Shown: in pieces, positions 1 through 9,335 of the stretch | Layout: each line of letters opens with the position of its first letter | Position numbering within the stretch: the stretch's first letter is position 1 | Notes under the pieces: generated by a model | Databases searched by the model: none | What the model was told of the DNA's origin: nothing | Seen by the model: the letters and a program-made list of their open reading frames with translations, nothing else | Position numbers and translations under genes: made by a program | Source of the DNA: Fuerstiella sp. | GTDB taxonomy: Bacteria; Planctomycetota; Planctomycetia; Planctomycetales; Planctomycetaceae | Reading direction: 5' to 3' | Assembly (NCBI GenBank): GCA_022447225.1 | Contig: JAKVAZ010000002.1 | Span: forward strand, 62,001-126,000 | Length of the DNA: 64,000 nt

Positions 1-30
1 CACTGCAGTTGCCTGAGTTCTTTTAGTTCC

Positions 31-1056
31 TCAAACTGTGGGTTTGGAAATGTCCTCGCGGCACAACTGCCCCTGTTCCGGGTTTGCATTGGGAATTCTC
101 TCCGGAACAGGTACACGCTTTCGAAAGATGACGATCAGCGGCGTGTTTGAGCGAACTTTCTTGGATGCAGTGACTGCCAATGTGGCTTCAGCGGCCTCTA
201 CGGGAGTGCTGCCGGCAACAACGTCTTGAGACTCCATCAATGCGATCGATTGTGTGGGCTGACCTACGTCTGAGGGTAACGTCTCCACGAAGAGTTTCAG
301 ATCTGATTCGTCAACCACATACATGGCGCCAAATACTTTGTCGGACTTTGTCGGCACCTTCATTGCCGCCAGAAACATGGCTCTGATTTCTTCCTGGCTG
401 CGACCATCAATGTTTTTAGGGTTCAACTCCAGTTGTTCCCGCTGATCGGCCAGCGAATCGAGGATGACCTGGGACGCGCTACCGGCAGTCAGCAGAAAGC
501 CGGCAGAATACTCAGCACCTCCATCAACCTGAGAATGCAGCGAAGTGATCTCTGCACCACGTTGTTCTGCGGCACCCAGCATCTCACGAATGCCCGCTTC
601 AACACCGGCGTCATCGGCAATGTTCACCACAACAAAGTAGCAACTTGCGGGATCCGGGCGAGCCCTGTTCAATTCACTCAGCGTTTTACTCAACTCCACG
701 ACGTTCACCGACCTGCGATCAGAATCAACGTCCTGTATCAGCTGAGGTGCGATGTACCAAAACGCGACGAGAATCGCGGCAACACCGGAGCCGACGGTCA
801 CCCACCCGTTCCAAGAAGTCCGGAATTGTCGCTGACTGAGAGATTTGGGTCGCGAAACCGATCCTAAGTCGTTGCGAACAGCCTTGACCAAATCGACGGA
901 CTTTACCGGTAAAGACTGAAGCTGTGTACGTACATCCGTCCACTCCTTTTCCCGTTTCGCTCTGAGTTCGGCCTGTATGTCCAAATTTCCGGAAAATTCA
1001 CCATCAAATTTGGCGGACAACAGTTCTTCAGGATTGTTTTGACTGTCTGAATGCAT
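31..1056 (-). CDS. Anti-sigma-factor-like single-pass membrane protein
   Basis: This 341-residue protein has no family I can name with certainty. Its first 20 residues (ELLSAKFDGE) resemble the opening of planctomycete anti-sigma factors, which usually read 'ELLSAYLDGEL'. A charged cytoplasmic segment to about residue 80 is followed by one clear membrane helix at about 85-105. The remaining 230 residues would then lie outside the cytoplasm and show no motif I recognise. A zinc-binding HxxxCxxC motif is not visible, so any anti-sigma role is inference. The gene is divergent from the phosphodiesterase gene at 1256, and the 200 bp between them probably hold both promoters. The only ECF sigma gene in the window is 11 kb away, so there is no adjacent partner on this side; a sigma gene could lie beyond the left edge only if the order were inverted. 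Confidence 0.6.
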   Translation of the reverse strand: MHSDSQNNPEELLSAKFDGEFSGNLDIQAELRAKREKEWTDVRTQLQSLPVKSVDLVKAVRNDLGSVSRPKSLSQRQFRTSWNGWVTVGSGVAAILVAFWYIAPQLIQDVDSDRRSVNVVELSKTLSELNRARPDPASCYFVVVNIADDAGVEAGIREMLGAAEQRGAEITSLHSQVDGGAEYSAGFLLTAGSASQVILDSLADQREQLELNPKNIDGRSQEEIRAMFLAAMKVPTKSDKVFGAMYVVDESDLKLFVETLPSDVGQPTQSIALMESQDVVAGSTPVEAAEATLAVTASKKVRSNTPLIVIFRKRVPVPERIPNANPEQGQLCREDISKPTV

Positions 1057-1255
1057 TTTTGTTCAGAAATTGTGGATGCTGGCGCACACAGGGGCCTCAG
1101 AAATTACAAGGATACAGAGTCTTGTGGTGGTCGTTGAGTTCCCGGATTTTTGTGATTTACAGACAAAACGCAAAATTCCGACAGTTGAGGGGAGGGCTTT
1201 CAACGACCTGTATTTCGGTTTGAGAATATCGCCTCCTGATTCAGGCAGATGACCT

Positions 1256-2065
1256 ATGACTGAATTTCGAATTCTGCAGCTGACCGATCTGCATCTGTTG
1301 AGTAATCCTGAATCCACCGTTATGGGAATTCCGACTCGCCTTACCCTGCAGGACGTTGTTGAGACGATTCTGCAACGCGAGAGTGAATTTGATCATGTTA
1401 TTGTTACAGGTGATCATACGCATGATGAACGTCCGGAAAGTTACGATGCGGTTCGACGGATTCTGAAACCCTGGCGTGATCGGCTGGCCGTTGTTCCAGG
1501 TAACCATGACGACCGCGATGTCATGAGAACCATGCTGGGAGACGTTATTGGTCAACAAAATCCCGGCGACATTGATGGCGATGACCGGATCACGTTCATG
1601 CTGCATTACGGATCCTGGCTGTTGGTAGGACTGGACACTCATGTTCCGGGGCAGGTTTCCGGTCGCTTGGGTGAAGCACAGGCCGCCTGGCTTCACGAAC
1701 GGCTTGCGGTTCATGGTGACCGGCCATGCATATTGTTTTGTCATCATCCGACTGTTGATGTTGGATCTGACTGGATGGATGCTATTGGACTGACCGACCG
1801 GGATCTGCTGGTCGATGTGGTGCGAGATCATCCTTCAGTCCGGTTGATTTGCTGCGGTCATGTGCATCATGAATTTGAAGGGTATTCCGGGAAAACGCGT
1901 GTTGTGACAACTCCTTCAACCGGACTTCAGTTTCGTCCGGAGGGAACACCATCGCGATTTGCTGATGATCCGCCGGGCTATCGCGTCATCGAGCTTTATG
2001 AAAATCAGCTGGAAACCTACGTTGCCAGACTTCCCCATGTCGAACACACTCCGCTTTGTGATTAG
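1256..2065 (+). CDS. cpdA: Calcineurin-like phosphodiesterase, CpdA/Icc type (3',5'-cAMP phosphodiesterase family)
   Basis: This 269-residue cytoplasmic metallophosphoesterase carries the full two-metal motif set: D11-x-H13, GD at 52-53, GNHD at 82-85, a CHH motif near residue 163 and GHVHH near residue 200. The length and the 'LQLTDLHL' opening match class III cyclic-nucleotide phosphodiesterases (CpdA/Icc), which hydrolyse cAMP or related phosphodiesters with Fe/Mn. The true substrate cannot be read from sequence. The ATG at 1256 is the first sensible start, and the protein begins immediately with the first beta strand of the fold. It is followed closely by the TauE/SafE gene on the same strand, so the two may share a transcript. 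Confidence 0.85.
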   Translation: MTEFRILQLTDLHLLSNPESTVMGIPTRLTLQDVVETILQRESEFDHVIVTGDHTHDERPESYDAVRRILKPWRDRLAVVPGNHDDRDVMRTMLGDVIGQQNPGDIDGDDRITFMLHYGSWLLVGLDTHVPGQVSGRLGEAQAAWLHERLAVHGDRPCILFCHHPTVDVGSDWMDAIGLTDRDLLVDVVRDHPSVRLICCGHVHHEFEGYSGKTRVVTTPSTGLQFRPEGTPSRFADDPPGYRVIELYENQLETYVARLPHVEHTPLCD

Positions 2066-2133
2066 AACGCAGTTCGATCCTGTCTGTGTTCGAATCGGAC
2101 GCTTTACTGAGTGAATCACCGACACGTTCTGCC

Positions 2134-3111
2134 ATGGCCGAACTTAATACATCAACGTTGCTGCTGAGTGCGATTGCAGGTGGCATTGTCGGAATTCTGT
2201 CGGGTTTGTTCGGCATTGGTGGCGGATTTCTGCTGGTTCCGCTGCTGAATACGCTTCTCGGAATTCCTTTGCCCGTTGCTGTCGGGTCGGCGACCTGTTA
2301 CGCACTTGGTCCGGCGACCACCGCTCTTCTCACCCGACGACCCACCCCGGGACTTGTGGAGTTGCCGCTGATTCTGGCAGGTGGCCTGTTCGCAGGTGTG
2401 TTCGCGGGGACCACTGCGTTAACGAATCTGGAATCTTTGCAGGACGTGAAACTATCCGGCCGGGCTGTCCCCGCAGTCGATCTGGTCGTGCTCAGTTGTT
2501 ATTCATTGCTGATGAGCGGAATTGCATTTTTCTCACTATGCAGTACTACCCGATCACAACAGGCATCGCACAGGTCTTCATCCGGCGTGTTTGCCGGCTG
2601 GTGCACTCGTCCGAAGGTAACTATCCCGGATTTGACCCCATCGCACTATTCCATTCCGCTGTTGGCGACGCTGGGATTTGGAGTTGGGTGTTTTTCGGGA
2701 TTTCTTGGCATGAGCGGTGGATTGATTCTGATTCCGGCGACCGTCTATCTGCTTGGCCTGAAAGTACGCGATGCAACAACAGTGACCGTCGCCATTGTCT
2801 GGATTGTTTCCTGTCAGGCCTGTGTTCTGCATGCGTTGCACCACCGGGTGAATCTGTGGCTTACGATTGCTCTGCTGGTGGCAGGACCAGTGGGCGCCCG
2901 CCTTGGGGCAGAATTAGGCATGCGTTTGCAGGGCCGGCAACTGCGGATCGGATTTGGCCTTATGGTTTTATGTGCATCGTTGCTCGTCTGGTTCAGACTG
3001 TGGAATCTTGTATTCTTTTCTCAGGAACTTCAAACTGCCCGGGAACTTTGCCCCTGGGAAACATTTGTAAATATGAGCATGTTACGAAACATTGGTCGCT
3101 TTGAAATCTAA
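2134..3111 (+). CDS. TauE/SafE family sulfite/sulfonate-type membrane transporter
   Basis: This polytopic inner-membrane protein has the TauE/SafE signature in both halves: an N-terminal glycine-rich segment (GLFGIGGGFLLVP) and the matching second-half motif (GFLGMSGGLILIP). That internal duplication is typical of the family, which exports sulfite, sulfoacetate or other organosulfur anions. The open frame extends upstream to a GTG at 2086. I prefer the ATG at 2134 because it places the first membrane helix at the usual distance from the N terminus; neither start has a convincing Shine-Dalgarno sequence. A loop of about 50 residues between the halves is longer than in many homologues. The C-terminal 25 residues after the last helix look unrelated to the family. 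Substrate unknown. Confidence 0.8.
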   Translation: MAELNTSTLLLSAIAGGIVGILSGLFGIGGGFLLVPLLNTLLGIPLPVAVGSATCYALGPATTALLTRRPTPGLVELPLILAGGLFAGVFAGTTALTNLESLQDVKLSGRAVPAVDLVVLSCYSLLMSGIAFFSLCSTTRSQQASHRSSSGVFAGWCTRPKVTIPDLTPSHYSIPLLATLGFGVGCFSGFLGMSGGLILIPATVYLLGLKVRDATTVTVAIVWIVSCQACVLHALHHRVNLWLTIALLVAGPVGARLGAELGMRLQGRQLRIGFGLMVLCASLLVWFRLWNLVFFSQELQTARELCPWETFVNMSMLRNIGRFEI

Positions 3112-3313
3112 AGCTCACTGGAGAATGCAGCATCAGTTTTTTCGAGTTGCTGACGCCGGTTGCCATCATGGCAAACTTAACGCGAGATGTCCTGCCGAAT
3201 GTTCAGCAGGCAGACAAAACCGTTCGGTGAACGCTTTGTTGTAATCATCTGACCGTGATCACACCCGCAATGATGTGGATAACCTGTCAACTGTAATGAC
3301 AGAGTGGGATTCT

Positions 3314-4282
3314 ATGACACCTCTGACTTTCGTACCGCTATTTAAGCGAATTCGCTGGGGAGGAAGACGCCTCGGAGAATTACTGGACAAAGACATCGGT
3401 CCTGAGACGGACTATGCGGAAAGCTGGGAGATTGCTGACCACGGAACGGATCAAAGTATTGTTGCGAATGGTCCTGAATCTGGAAAGACGTTGCGCCAGT
3501 TAATGTATGAGTCGGAGACCACGCTGCTTGGCCGCCACGCCGGGCTGGATCAGTTTCCGTTGTTAATCAAGTTTCTGGACGCCAATGACTGGTTGTCTTT
3601 GCAGGTTCATCCGAATGACGAACAGGCGAAGCATTACGGCTGTTCAGAACAAGGAAAAACGGAGGCATGGATTATTATAGACGCTCAACCGGACAGCCAA
3701 ATTTGTGCCGGACTCAAGTCAGGTGTTGGTCGAGATCAGCTTTCGCGACATCTGCAAAACGGTACGATCGAACAGTGTCTTAATCTGTTTCATGTCAGGG
3801 CAGGGGACTGTGTTTTTGTCCCGGCCGGTACGGTGCACGCTATCGGACCAGGCATTGTGCTGGCCGAAATTCAACAGCAAAGTGATCTCACGTTTCGTCT
3901 GCATGACTGGGGCCGTCGGGGCACAGACGGCAAGCCTCGAGAAATTCATGTGAAGCAGTCATTCTCCTGCACTGACTTCCGGCGCGGTCCGGTGAGGCCC
4001 GTGGTTCCCTCGATTCTTTCCAGCGGCGAACATGTCCACGAAGAACTTGTGCGCAACCACTACTTTGTGGTTCAGCGCCACATCACTGATCAGCAGTTCC
4101 GGATTCCGTTAAACAATCAATTCCACATTCTCATGGTGTTACACGGCAATGTTGGAATTGACTCATCCGATGCGGTCTGTTCCCTGGCACGTGGATCCAC
4201 TATGTTGATTCCGGCTGCGATTGACAGTGTCTTAATAAAGCCAGATGAACGTTCGACGATTCTGGACATCTTTCTGCCGTGA
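3314..4282 (+). CDS. manA: Mannose-6-phosphate isomerase (type I phosphomannose isomerase)
   Basis: This cupin-fold zinc enzyme interconverts mannose-6-phosphate and fructose-6-phosphate in the cytoplasm and feeds GDP-mannose or mannose catabolism. Zinc ligands are visible: QVHPND (Gln and His), KTEAW (Glu) and GTVHAIGPG (His), followed by the basic active-site segment QQQSDLTFRLHDWGR. The length of about 322 residues fits the short bacterial ManA form. The frame is open from a GTG at 3275, with ATGs at 3296 and 3314. I choose 3314 because it leaves the usual distance to the conserved IRWGGRRLGE segment and has a weak purine-rich stretch upstream. It stands alone and is convergent with the Bat operon downstream. 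Confidence 0.88.
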   Translation: MTPLTFVPLFKRIRWGGRRLGELLDKDIGPETDYAESWEIADHGTDQSIVANGPESGKTLRQLMYESETTLLGRHAGLDQFPLLIKFLDANDWLSLQVHPNDEQAKHYGCSEQGKTEAWIIIDAQPDSQICAGLKSGVGRDQLSRHLQNGTIEQCLNLFHVRAGDCVFVPAGTVHAIGPGIVLAEIQQQSDLTFRLHDWGRRGTDGKPREIHVKQSFSCTDFRRGPVRPVVPSILSSGEHVHEELVRNHYFVVQRHITDQQFRIPLNNQFHILMVLHGNVGIDSSDAVCSLARGSTMLIPAAIDSVLIKPDERSTILDIFLP

Positions 4283-4421
4283 TACCTTACAGGCAACTGA
4301 CCAGCGGCCCGGATCACCTCGTTTCGTAACAAATGTCCCTGCCCGCAGCTGCGCTCGTTGGTTTGGGCATTCACCTCACCGGATCCTGAGCTGATTTCCA
4401 GCCGGAATACTTTTGAAGGTG

Positions 4422-5228
4422 TTAATAGGTCACGGCTGCCCGAGCAGAAATCCACGCAGTACCCAGATTCGTGATGTGTACGTTGAGCCAGTCTGCCCGT
4501 TTTTCAAGTACGACGAATTCAGTCCCCTCGGTGAGTGGCTCCGTGAATGCACTTTCATACGATTCTGAGTTGCCCTTACGAGCGTGCACGCTGTCCTGGA
4601 TGATGACTCCGTTAATCGTTCGGTCATAACGATGCCAGTCCCAGGCCGCCGATACGGCAATCACGACAAACAGAAACCCGAAGATCAGTGCCGGCCGCCG
4701 TCGGATTCGGAGTCGGGAAAACAGTGTGCCCGGAACTGCTGCAGTGAATGTGGCGATCAGAAATACCGTTGACAGCAGGAATTTTTCGGGGTAGCTCAGC
4801 CAGTTTTGCCAAAACAATACATAACCGGCCAGGCCGGTCTCCCGGGTCACAGACGCCTGACTGTGGCAGGCAGTGATGGCGCTTTGCAGATTTGCCCTGA
4901 GATACGGATCGCGAGGCCGATATCGCTGGGACTGACGCCAGGAAGCAATTGCCCGGCCTGTTTTTCCTGCACGCATCCACGCATTGCCCTGATTGTACAA
5001 TACCACACCTGAAATGAAGCCATTGGCCAGGAGTTCTTGGTACTGGCCGGCGACTCGAGAGAATTCGTCCCTCGAAGAAGCCAGTGAGAACGCGGATTCG
5101 GCTGTCTGAAATCTTTGCACCGTCTCCGGTTCAGGATGACTTTCGCAACCCGCCGAGTACACCATCACCAAGCCAATGATCCTGATCGACGACGAACTTA
5201 GCCACTTTGTGTTTTGTACCGGCGTCAC
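4422..5228 (-). CDS. batE: BatE-like lipoprotein with TPR repeats and C-terminal SH3-like domain
   Basis: The N terminus is a lipoprotein signal with a lipobox (YSAGC, Cys28). Residues 70-135 form a TPR-like segment (ANGFISGVVLYNQGNAWMRAGKTGRA). Two membrane helices follow at about 147-167 and 180-200, and the last 60 residues look like a bacterial SH3 domain (EFVVLEKRADWLNVH). This order is the BatE plan from Bacteroides-type aerotolerance operons. The ATG overlaps the batD stop codon (ATGA at 5225-5228), so translation is likely coupled. The Bat proteins are thought to form an envelope complex, but their molecular role is poorly known. It is the last gene of the minus-strand Bat cluster and converges with manA. 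Confidence 0.78.
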   Translation of the reverse strand: MTPVQNTKWLSSSSIRIIGLVMVYSAGCESHPEPETVQRFQTAESAFSLASSRDEFSRVAGQYQELLANGFISGVVLYNQGNAWMRAGKTGRAIASWRQSQRYRPRDPYLRANLQSAITACHSQASVTRETGLAGYVLFWQNWLSYPEKFLLSTVFLIATFTAAVPGTLFSRLRIRRRPALIFGFLFVVIAVSAAWDWHRYDRTINGVIIQDSVHARKGNSESYESAFTEPLTEGTEFVVLEKRADWLNVHITNLGTAWISARAAVTY

Positions 5229-7153
5229 GATGAACCACTCCCTCGACGACCAAGTGCGTCGACAACCTGTCGGATTAGCTGTCTGGCTTCATCGACCAGG
5301 AGGGACACATCATCACTTGCTGCACCGTATCTTGCAGCGTCACAGTTCTCCAGTAATTTTCCGACCTGAGCCGTCACACCTGAATCCAGTCTCATACGGG
5401 TTAATTCAACTGCGGCATCACGAGCCGTGAGTCCTCCTTCAGGAAGATCGGCCCACGCCGCAACCACTCCCGTAATTGCCCGATGAATCGAATCGCAGCC
5501 ACGAACTGAATCTCCCTCCAGTAATTGAGACTCCGCTGTTCGCAAACCGGCTTCTGCTACTTCTGCTGCCCTCCTTCGTCGTTTTAAAGTCGGGTCACGG
5601 TACCGCTGCCGAACGTAACCGACCCCTGCCGTCATTCCAAGCCAGCTAAGCACCATGATGCCCCACGCGGCAAACCATTGTACCGGATCAACCTGTTCAT
5701 TACGCAGCGCGTTCGGATTCGACACGTTTGCAAACACTCCGCCGGCACGGCGTTGCGGTCCCGCGGATGAGGAAGTTCGAGATTCGGATGACGCGACAAT
5801 GTCTGTTTCAGACAGTGTTTCAGTTTCACTCACCACAATCGGAATCGTATCAGTCTGCAGGGTCACATACTGTTCAGTTTCTACGTCAAAATAAGACACT
5901 GGTATGGACGGAAATTCTGTCACAGTGGTGTGCAGCGGCCTGAGACTGTAGATAAATGTTCGCGTGTTTTCGGTGGACGTCAGTGTCGCATCGTAGGTGC
6001 GAAAGTTTTCAACAACACTCAACATCCCTGCGATCTTCGGCGGGTGCGTGTTTTCCAGAGAACCCTGACCGGACAGTTGAACCGTCAATGTTACGGGATC
6101 CCCCACCCGTACGGCAGAAGGAGCCAGATCTGCATTCACGGTCACGGTCCCCACAGCACCAATATATGACTCCGGTTGTCCGTTGACTGGAACGTCATTC
6201 ACTGTCACTGCAATGTTCTTTGCCACAGCATAGAACTCTGTACCTGTGATTCGGTCGTTTTGCAGCGAGTCTGCAAATGTACCCTTTAGGCTGACCGATC
6301 CCAGGTCAAACAGACCTGGACGCTGCGAAACAAACGTACGCTGAAACTTGTATTCCATATAATTCATGTCATTGTCGGAAAGATCTTTGCGGACTGCCTT
6401 TCGGGGAGACGGGTGAAAACCGGCCGCGCGGTTTTCGAAGAAAGAAAAAGCAGACGACGACCCGATATTATTGATTTGAAATCCGTGACCCCGCCGACTC
6501 ATGATCGGCTCGAGAATCTGCTGCCAGCGCTGCTGCGGCTGGAGATTTTCCGCCAGTTGATTGTCGTCCATCCATGGGATGCTGAGTACAGGGGGATCCT
6601 GTTGTACGGTAAGCGGATCACGGTCATTGAACGGATCGGGTAATTCCTTCACAGCGATCACCAGAGACACCGTGAACGGCTGCGTCGGATATACGTTCAA
6701 GCGATCGACGCTGTAGTCGAGAATCACGGTATCCTGTGCCTGGGGTGCCACAACGCGAACTTCAAGTTCACGGCCTTTCAGGGTTTTGCCACCGACGATG
6801 GCGACGGGTGCCGGAATCGTCAGCTCTCCGCTTTTCTTGGGAGTGAGTCGATAGCTGTACTGCTGCCCTCGGCGAATAATCTCACTTCTTCGCCCGTTGA
6901 TGATTGTGATGTGACTCGAATTCAGTGATCGCGTACCGAGTGACGTTACCTCGAATTCGCCAAAGCCCTCCAGGTCTGGTGCCGACGGATTCTCCACGTG
7001 ATTCAGTGTGACCTGATATAAGAATGATTCACCTTCAAAGATTTGTTGCCGATCTGTTTCTACAAGCAGTTCCGGTGACTGCGCCTGTACGGTTCCGAGG
7101 ATGGAAAAGACCACCACGGTTTGAATGACCGACTTGAGGGGAATCGTATTCAC
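5225..7153 (-). CDS. batD: BatD family protein (oxygen-tolerance operon)
   Basis: This 642-residue secreted, membrane-anchored protein begins with a signal peptide ending near residue 25 (GTVQAQ). The extracytoplasmic part contains the repeated Ig-like blocks of the BatD family: an early segment around 'IFEGESFLYQVTL', a YSYRLTPKKSGELTIPA block near residue 100 and a later copy beginning 'RVGDPVTLTVQLSGQG'. A single membrane helix (WFAAWGIMVLSWLGMTAGV) lies near residue 510, followed by a roughly 110-residue cytoplasmic tail. The family is established as part of Bat operons with VWA proteins. It overlaps batE by 4 nt and lies 180 nt downstream of the TPR gene, all on the same strand. Confidence 0.85.
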   Translation of the reverse strand: MNTIPLKSVIQTVVVFSILGTVQAQSPELLVETDRQQIFEGESFLYQVTLNHVENPSAPDLEGFGEFEVTSLGTRSLNSSHITIINGRRSEIIRRGQQYSYRLTPKKSGELTIPAPVAIVGGKTLKGRELEVRVVAPQAQDTVILDYSVDRLNVYPTQPFTVSLVIAVKELPDPFNDRDPLTVQQDPPVLSIPWMDDNQLAENLQPQQRWQQILEPIMSRRGHGFQINNIGSSSAFSFFENRAAGFHPSPRKAVRKDLSDNDMNYMEYKFQRTFVSQRPGLFDLGSVSLKGTFADSLQNDRITGTEFYAVAKNIAVTVNDVPVNGQPESYIGAVGTVTVNADLAPSAVRVGDPVTLTVQLSGQGSLENTHPPKIAGMLSVVENFRTYDATLTSTENTRTFIYSLRPLHTTVTEFPSIPVSYFDVETEQYVTLQTDTIPIVVSETETLSETDIVASSESRTSSSAGPQRRAGGVFANVSNPNALRNEQVDPVQWFAAWGIMVLSWLGMTAGVGYVRQRYRDPTLKRRRRAAEVAEAGLRTAESQLLEGDSVRGCDSIHRAITGVVAAWADLPEGGLTARDAAVELTRMRLDSGVTAQVGKLLENCDAARYGAASDDVSLLVDEARQLIRQVVDALGRRGSGSS

Positions 7154-7334
7154 TGGGAGACAAACGGGATTTCAGGACGAGATCGATGTCTGTTTGATGT
7201 ATGATTTACGAGTTGCCCTCAGGCCAGGTGAGGGCGGACGACTGACACAAAACTCTCTGATTAATCAGGTCAAATATTTGGTGGTGCGATCGTATTTACG
7301 CTGCACCGAATCTGTCGGTATGACAGGACGGTCG

Positions 7335-9065
7335 TTACCAGTCTCTCTCAACCCGAATAATGCTTCCGAGAATTTTTCGGAGCTCCTTTTCACGTTTTCG
7401 ATGTTCTCGTTCGCGTTCTCTGGCACGACGCAGTACGGATTCAGCCTGCTGTTGTGACGATTTACGCTGTTGTTCCTTCTGGTCGTTCTGCTGATCCTGC
7501 TGCGACTGATCTTTCTCCGCAGAATTCTGCTGCCGGTCGGGGTTGTCGTTGCTGTGATTTTGGTCATCCTGCTGCTCATCCTTTGAATCTTGATCGGCCA
7601 TCGGCCGGGCAATTTCCTTCAGGAGTCGCAGCGTTTCTTCCTGTTCCGTCAGGGCCGGATTTATGGTTCCGGAGACGAGATGTTCCTCCGCTTTAGTGGA
7701 GTGTTGTTCAACCTGCGGACCCAGATCAATTGCTTTTCTGAGCGATTTCATGAGCGATGTCAGCCGGGTCGAAGGATCGGTCAGAGGCGGTTGCTGCTGA
7801 GGATCATTGTCGGGGGCGGCTTTGAGTTTGTTAGATGTTTGAGCCTCTGTTTCCTTAATCTGAGCCTCAACCTGTGGCAACTCGACTTCTGCCTTGAGAC
7901 TTAGGAGCCGTCCCCAGTCCGAAATTCGTGATTGCTGCCAGGCGAATTCTTCAGCCTTGTCAGCAGCGATTTCTCGGGATTCACTCCGTTCGGCATCAGG
8001 GTTTGAATCGTTATTCCTGTCTGACAGGATCTGTGATTGGTCACTATGTGTCGATTCTGATGACTGGATGATTTCGTCAGATTTCTGAACCAGCTGTTCC
8101 TGAACATTTGTTGCCTGCTCAAGTATTTTGATGAACGGTGCCAGGACCATGTAGATCTCATTGAGCTGGTCCAGTGTGTCTCTTTGTGTTTGTTCTGATT
8201 TCTTCAAGCTGGCGATCTGCAGTTGATCTGCCGCCTTCAGCATGTTGTTTCCGGCGTTGTCTGCCATTTGATTCAGTACGTTTAATATCTGCTGGTGTTC
8301 GTTATCCTGGGAGGGTTGCGGACCTGACTGTTTCTGCAGTTCTGCTGCGAACTTTTGTTTCAGCGGTTCCGTTTCTTCCTGCAGCCGGCGTTGAGAGTCT
8401 GTTGTCTCTTTTATTGCCTGCCGTTTTCCTGGGGAATCATCTTCCTGATTCAGTATCCTGGTGACTGTTCGTAATCCAACCTGCTGCTGTTCTATCATCG
8501 CCAGAAATTCCAGTAAGTTCAGTTCCTTCCGTGCGGTTTCCCGGTCCCGTTGTTTCCACCGGGACCGGATGTGTTTGATGTACAGTCGAATCAGTTCGAG
8601 GTTGTGTCTGGCTTCCGCGTGAGTGAACTCCATCCGCAGACAATCCCGGTAGTGTCCAACGGCTGACAACAGACCGGAAATCACTTCGTCGCGAGTTTCC
8701 GGATTTACGTTGACAGGGTCATTACCCAGCATTTGCTTCGCATTCATCCCGGCCAGATTTCCGAGATTGTAGTGAGCGTCTGCAGACAATCCGGTTTCAC
8801 GCGCAAGTGCCGCCTGCTGAAACAGGTCCTTTGCCTCGTCAGATTTGCCCTGAGCAGTGAGGGTACATCCCTGATCGAAGGCAATCGTGGCGTTGTCGGG
8901 TTGAGATGAATCAGCCGCTTCAAATGCGTTTCCTGCCTCAGTGTATTCACCCGCTTTGAATAGTCGGATTCCTTCGCGGACTTTGCGGACTGCGACGGAA
9001 TCCCACACAGCACCCGAACTACCGGCCACCAAAAGGCAGATCAGAAAAATTTGGACCGGTTTCAT
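7335..9065 (-). CDS. TPR-repeat, coiled-coil protein of the Bat cluster (BatC-like)
   Basis: The N terminus from the ATG at 9065 is a signal peptide (IFLICLLVAGSSGAVWDS). The open frame reaches 9107, but that extension adds 14 residues before the signal and is unlikely. TPR-like repeats cover roughly the next 100 residues (FKAGEYTEAGNAFEAADSSQ, YNLGNLAG). The rest is highly charged and Gln/Glu/Lys rich, predicted helical, and ends in a Q/D/R-rich low-complexity tail. BatC proteins are short TPR proteins; this one is far longer (576 residues), so the long coiled-coil extension is unusual. It lies between the VWA gene and batD on the same strand, which is the expected BatC slot. Family membership rests on the TPRs and synteny. 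Confidence 0.7.
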   Translation of the reverse strand: MKPVQIFLICLLVAGSSGAVWDSVAVRKVREGIRLFKAGEYTEAGNAFEAADSSQPDNATIAFDQGCTLTAQGKSDEAKDLFQQAALARETGLSADAHYNLGNLAGMNAKQMLGNDPVNVNPETRDEVISGLLSAVGHYRDCLRMEFTHAEARHNLELIRLYIKHIRSRWKQRDRETARKELNLLEFLAMIEQQQVGLRTVTRILNQEDDSPGKRQAIKETTDSQRRLQEETEPLKQKFAAELQKQSGPQPSQDNEHQQILNVLNQMADNAGNNMLKAADQLQIASLKKSEQTQRDTLDQLNEIYMVLAPFIKILEQATNVQEQLVQKSDEIIQSSESTHSDQSQILSDRNNDSNPDAERSESREIAADKAEEFAWQQSRISDWGRLLSLKAEVELPQVEAQIKETEAQTSNKLKAAPDNDPQQQPPLTDPSTRLTSLMKSLRKAIDLGPQVEQHSTKAEEHLVSGTINPALTEQEETLRLLKEIARPMADQDSKDEQQDDQNHSNDNPDRQQNSAEKDQSQQDQQNDQKEQQRKSSQQQAESVLRRAREREREHRKREKELRKILGSIIRVERDW

Positions 9066-9335
9066 AGGAACATCAACTAAAAGGAAGGGCGAATATTCAG
9101 AAGCCATCCCGACTCACAGCGTATCTATGCTACGGACTTATGCAGAGACCGTGGTTATGTAAAACCTGTACTGCGGTACGTTAAGTGGTCTCGCTGCTAC
9201 AGTTGGTTGGTGAGAGTGTTGCCGCATCACAATGTATCCGGCGGTGATTTTTTGAGGCACGGGATCCGAATTCGTGAATCCGAACTTCGGGGTGTTCCAA
9301 ATACGTTTGGTCTGCTGAGAATAAAAACTGATGAC

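Noticed and set aside
433-867. A 144-codon plus-strand frame opposite the anti-sigma-like gene
   Set aside because: It is antisense to a good minus-strand gene, has no ribosome-binding site and its composition is that of a shadow frame.
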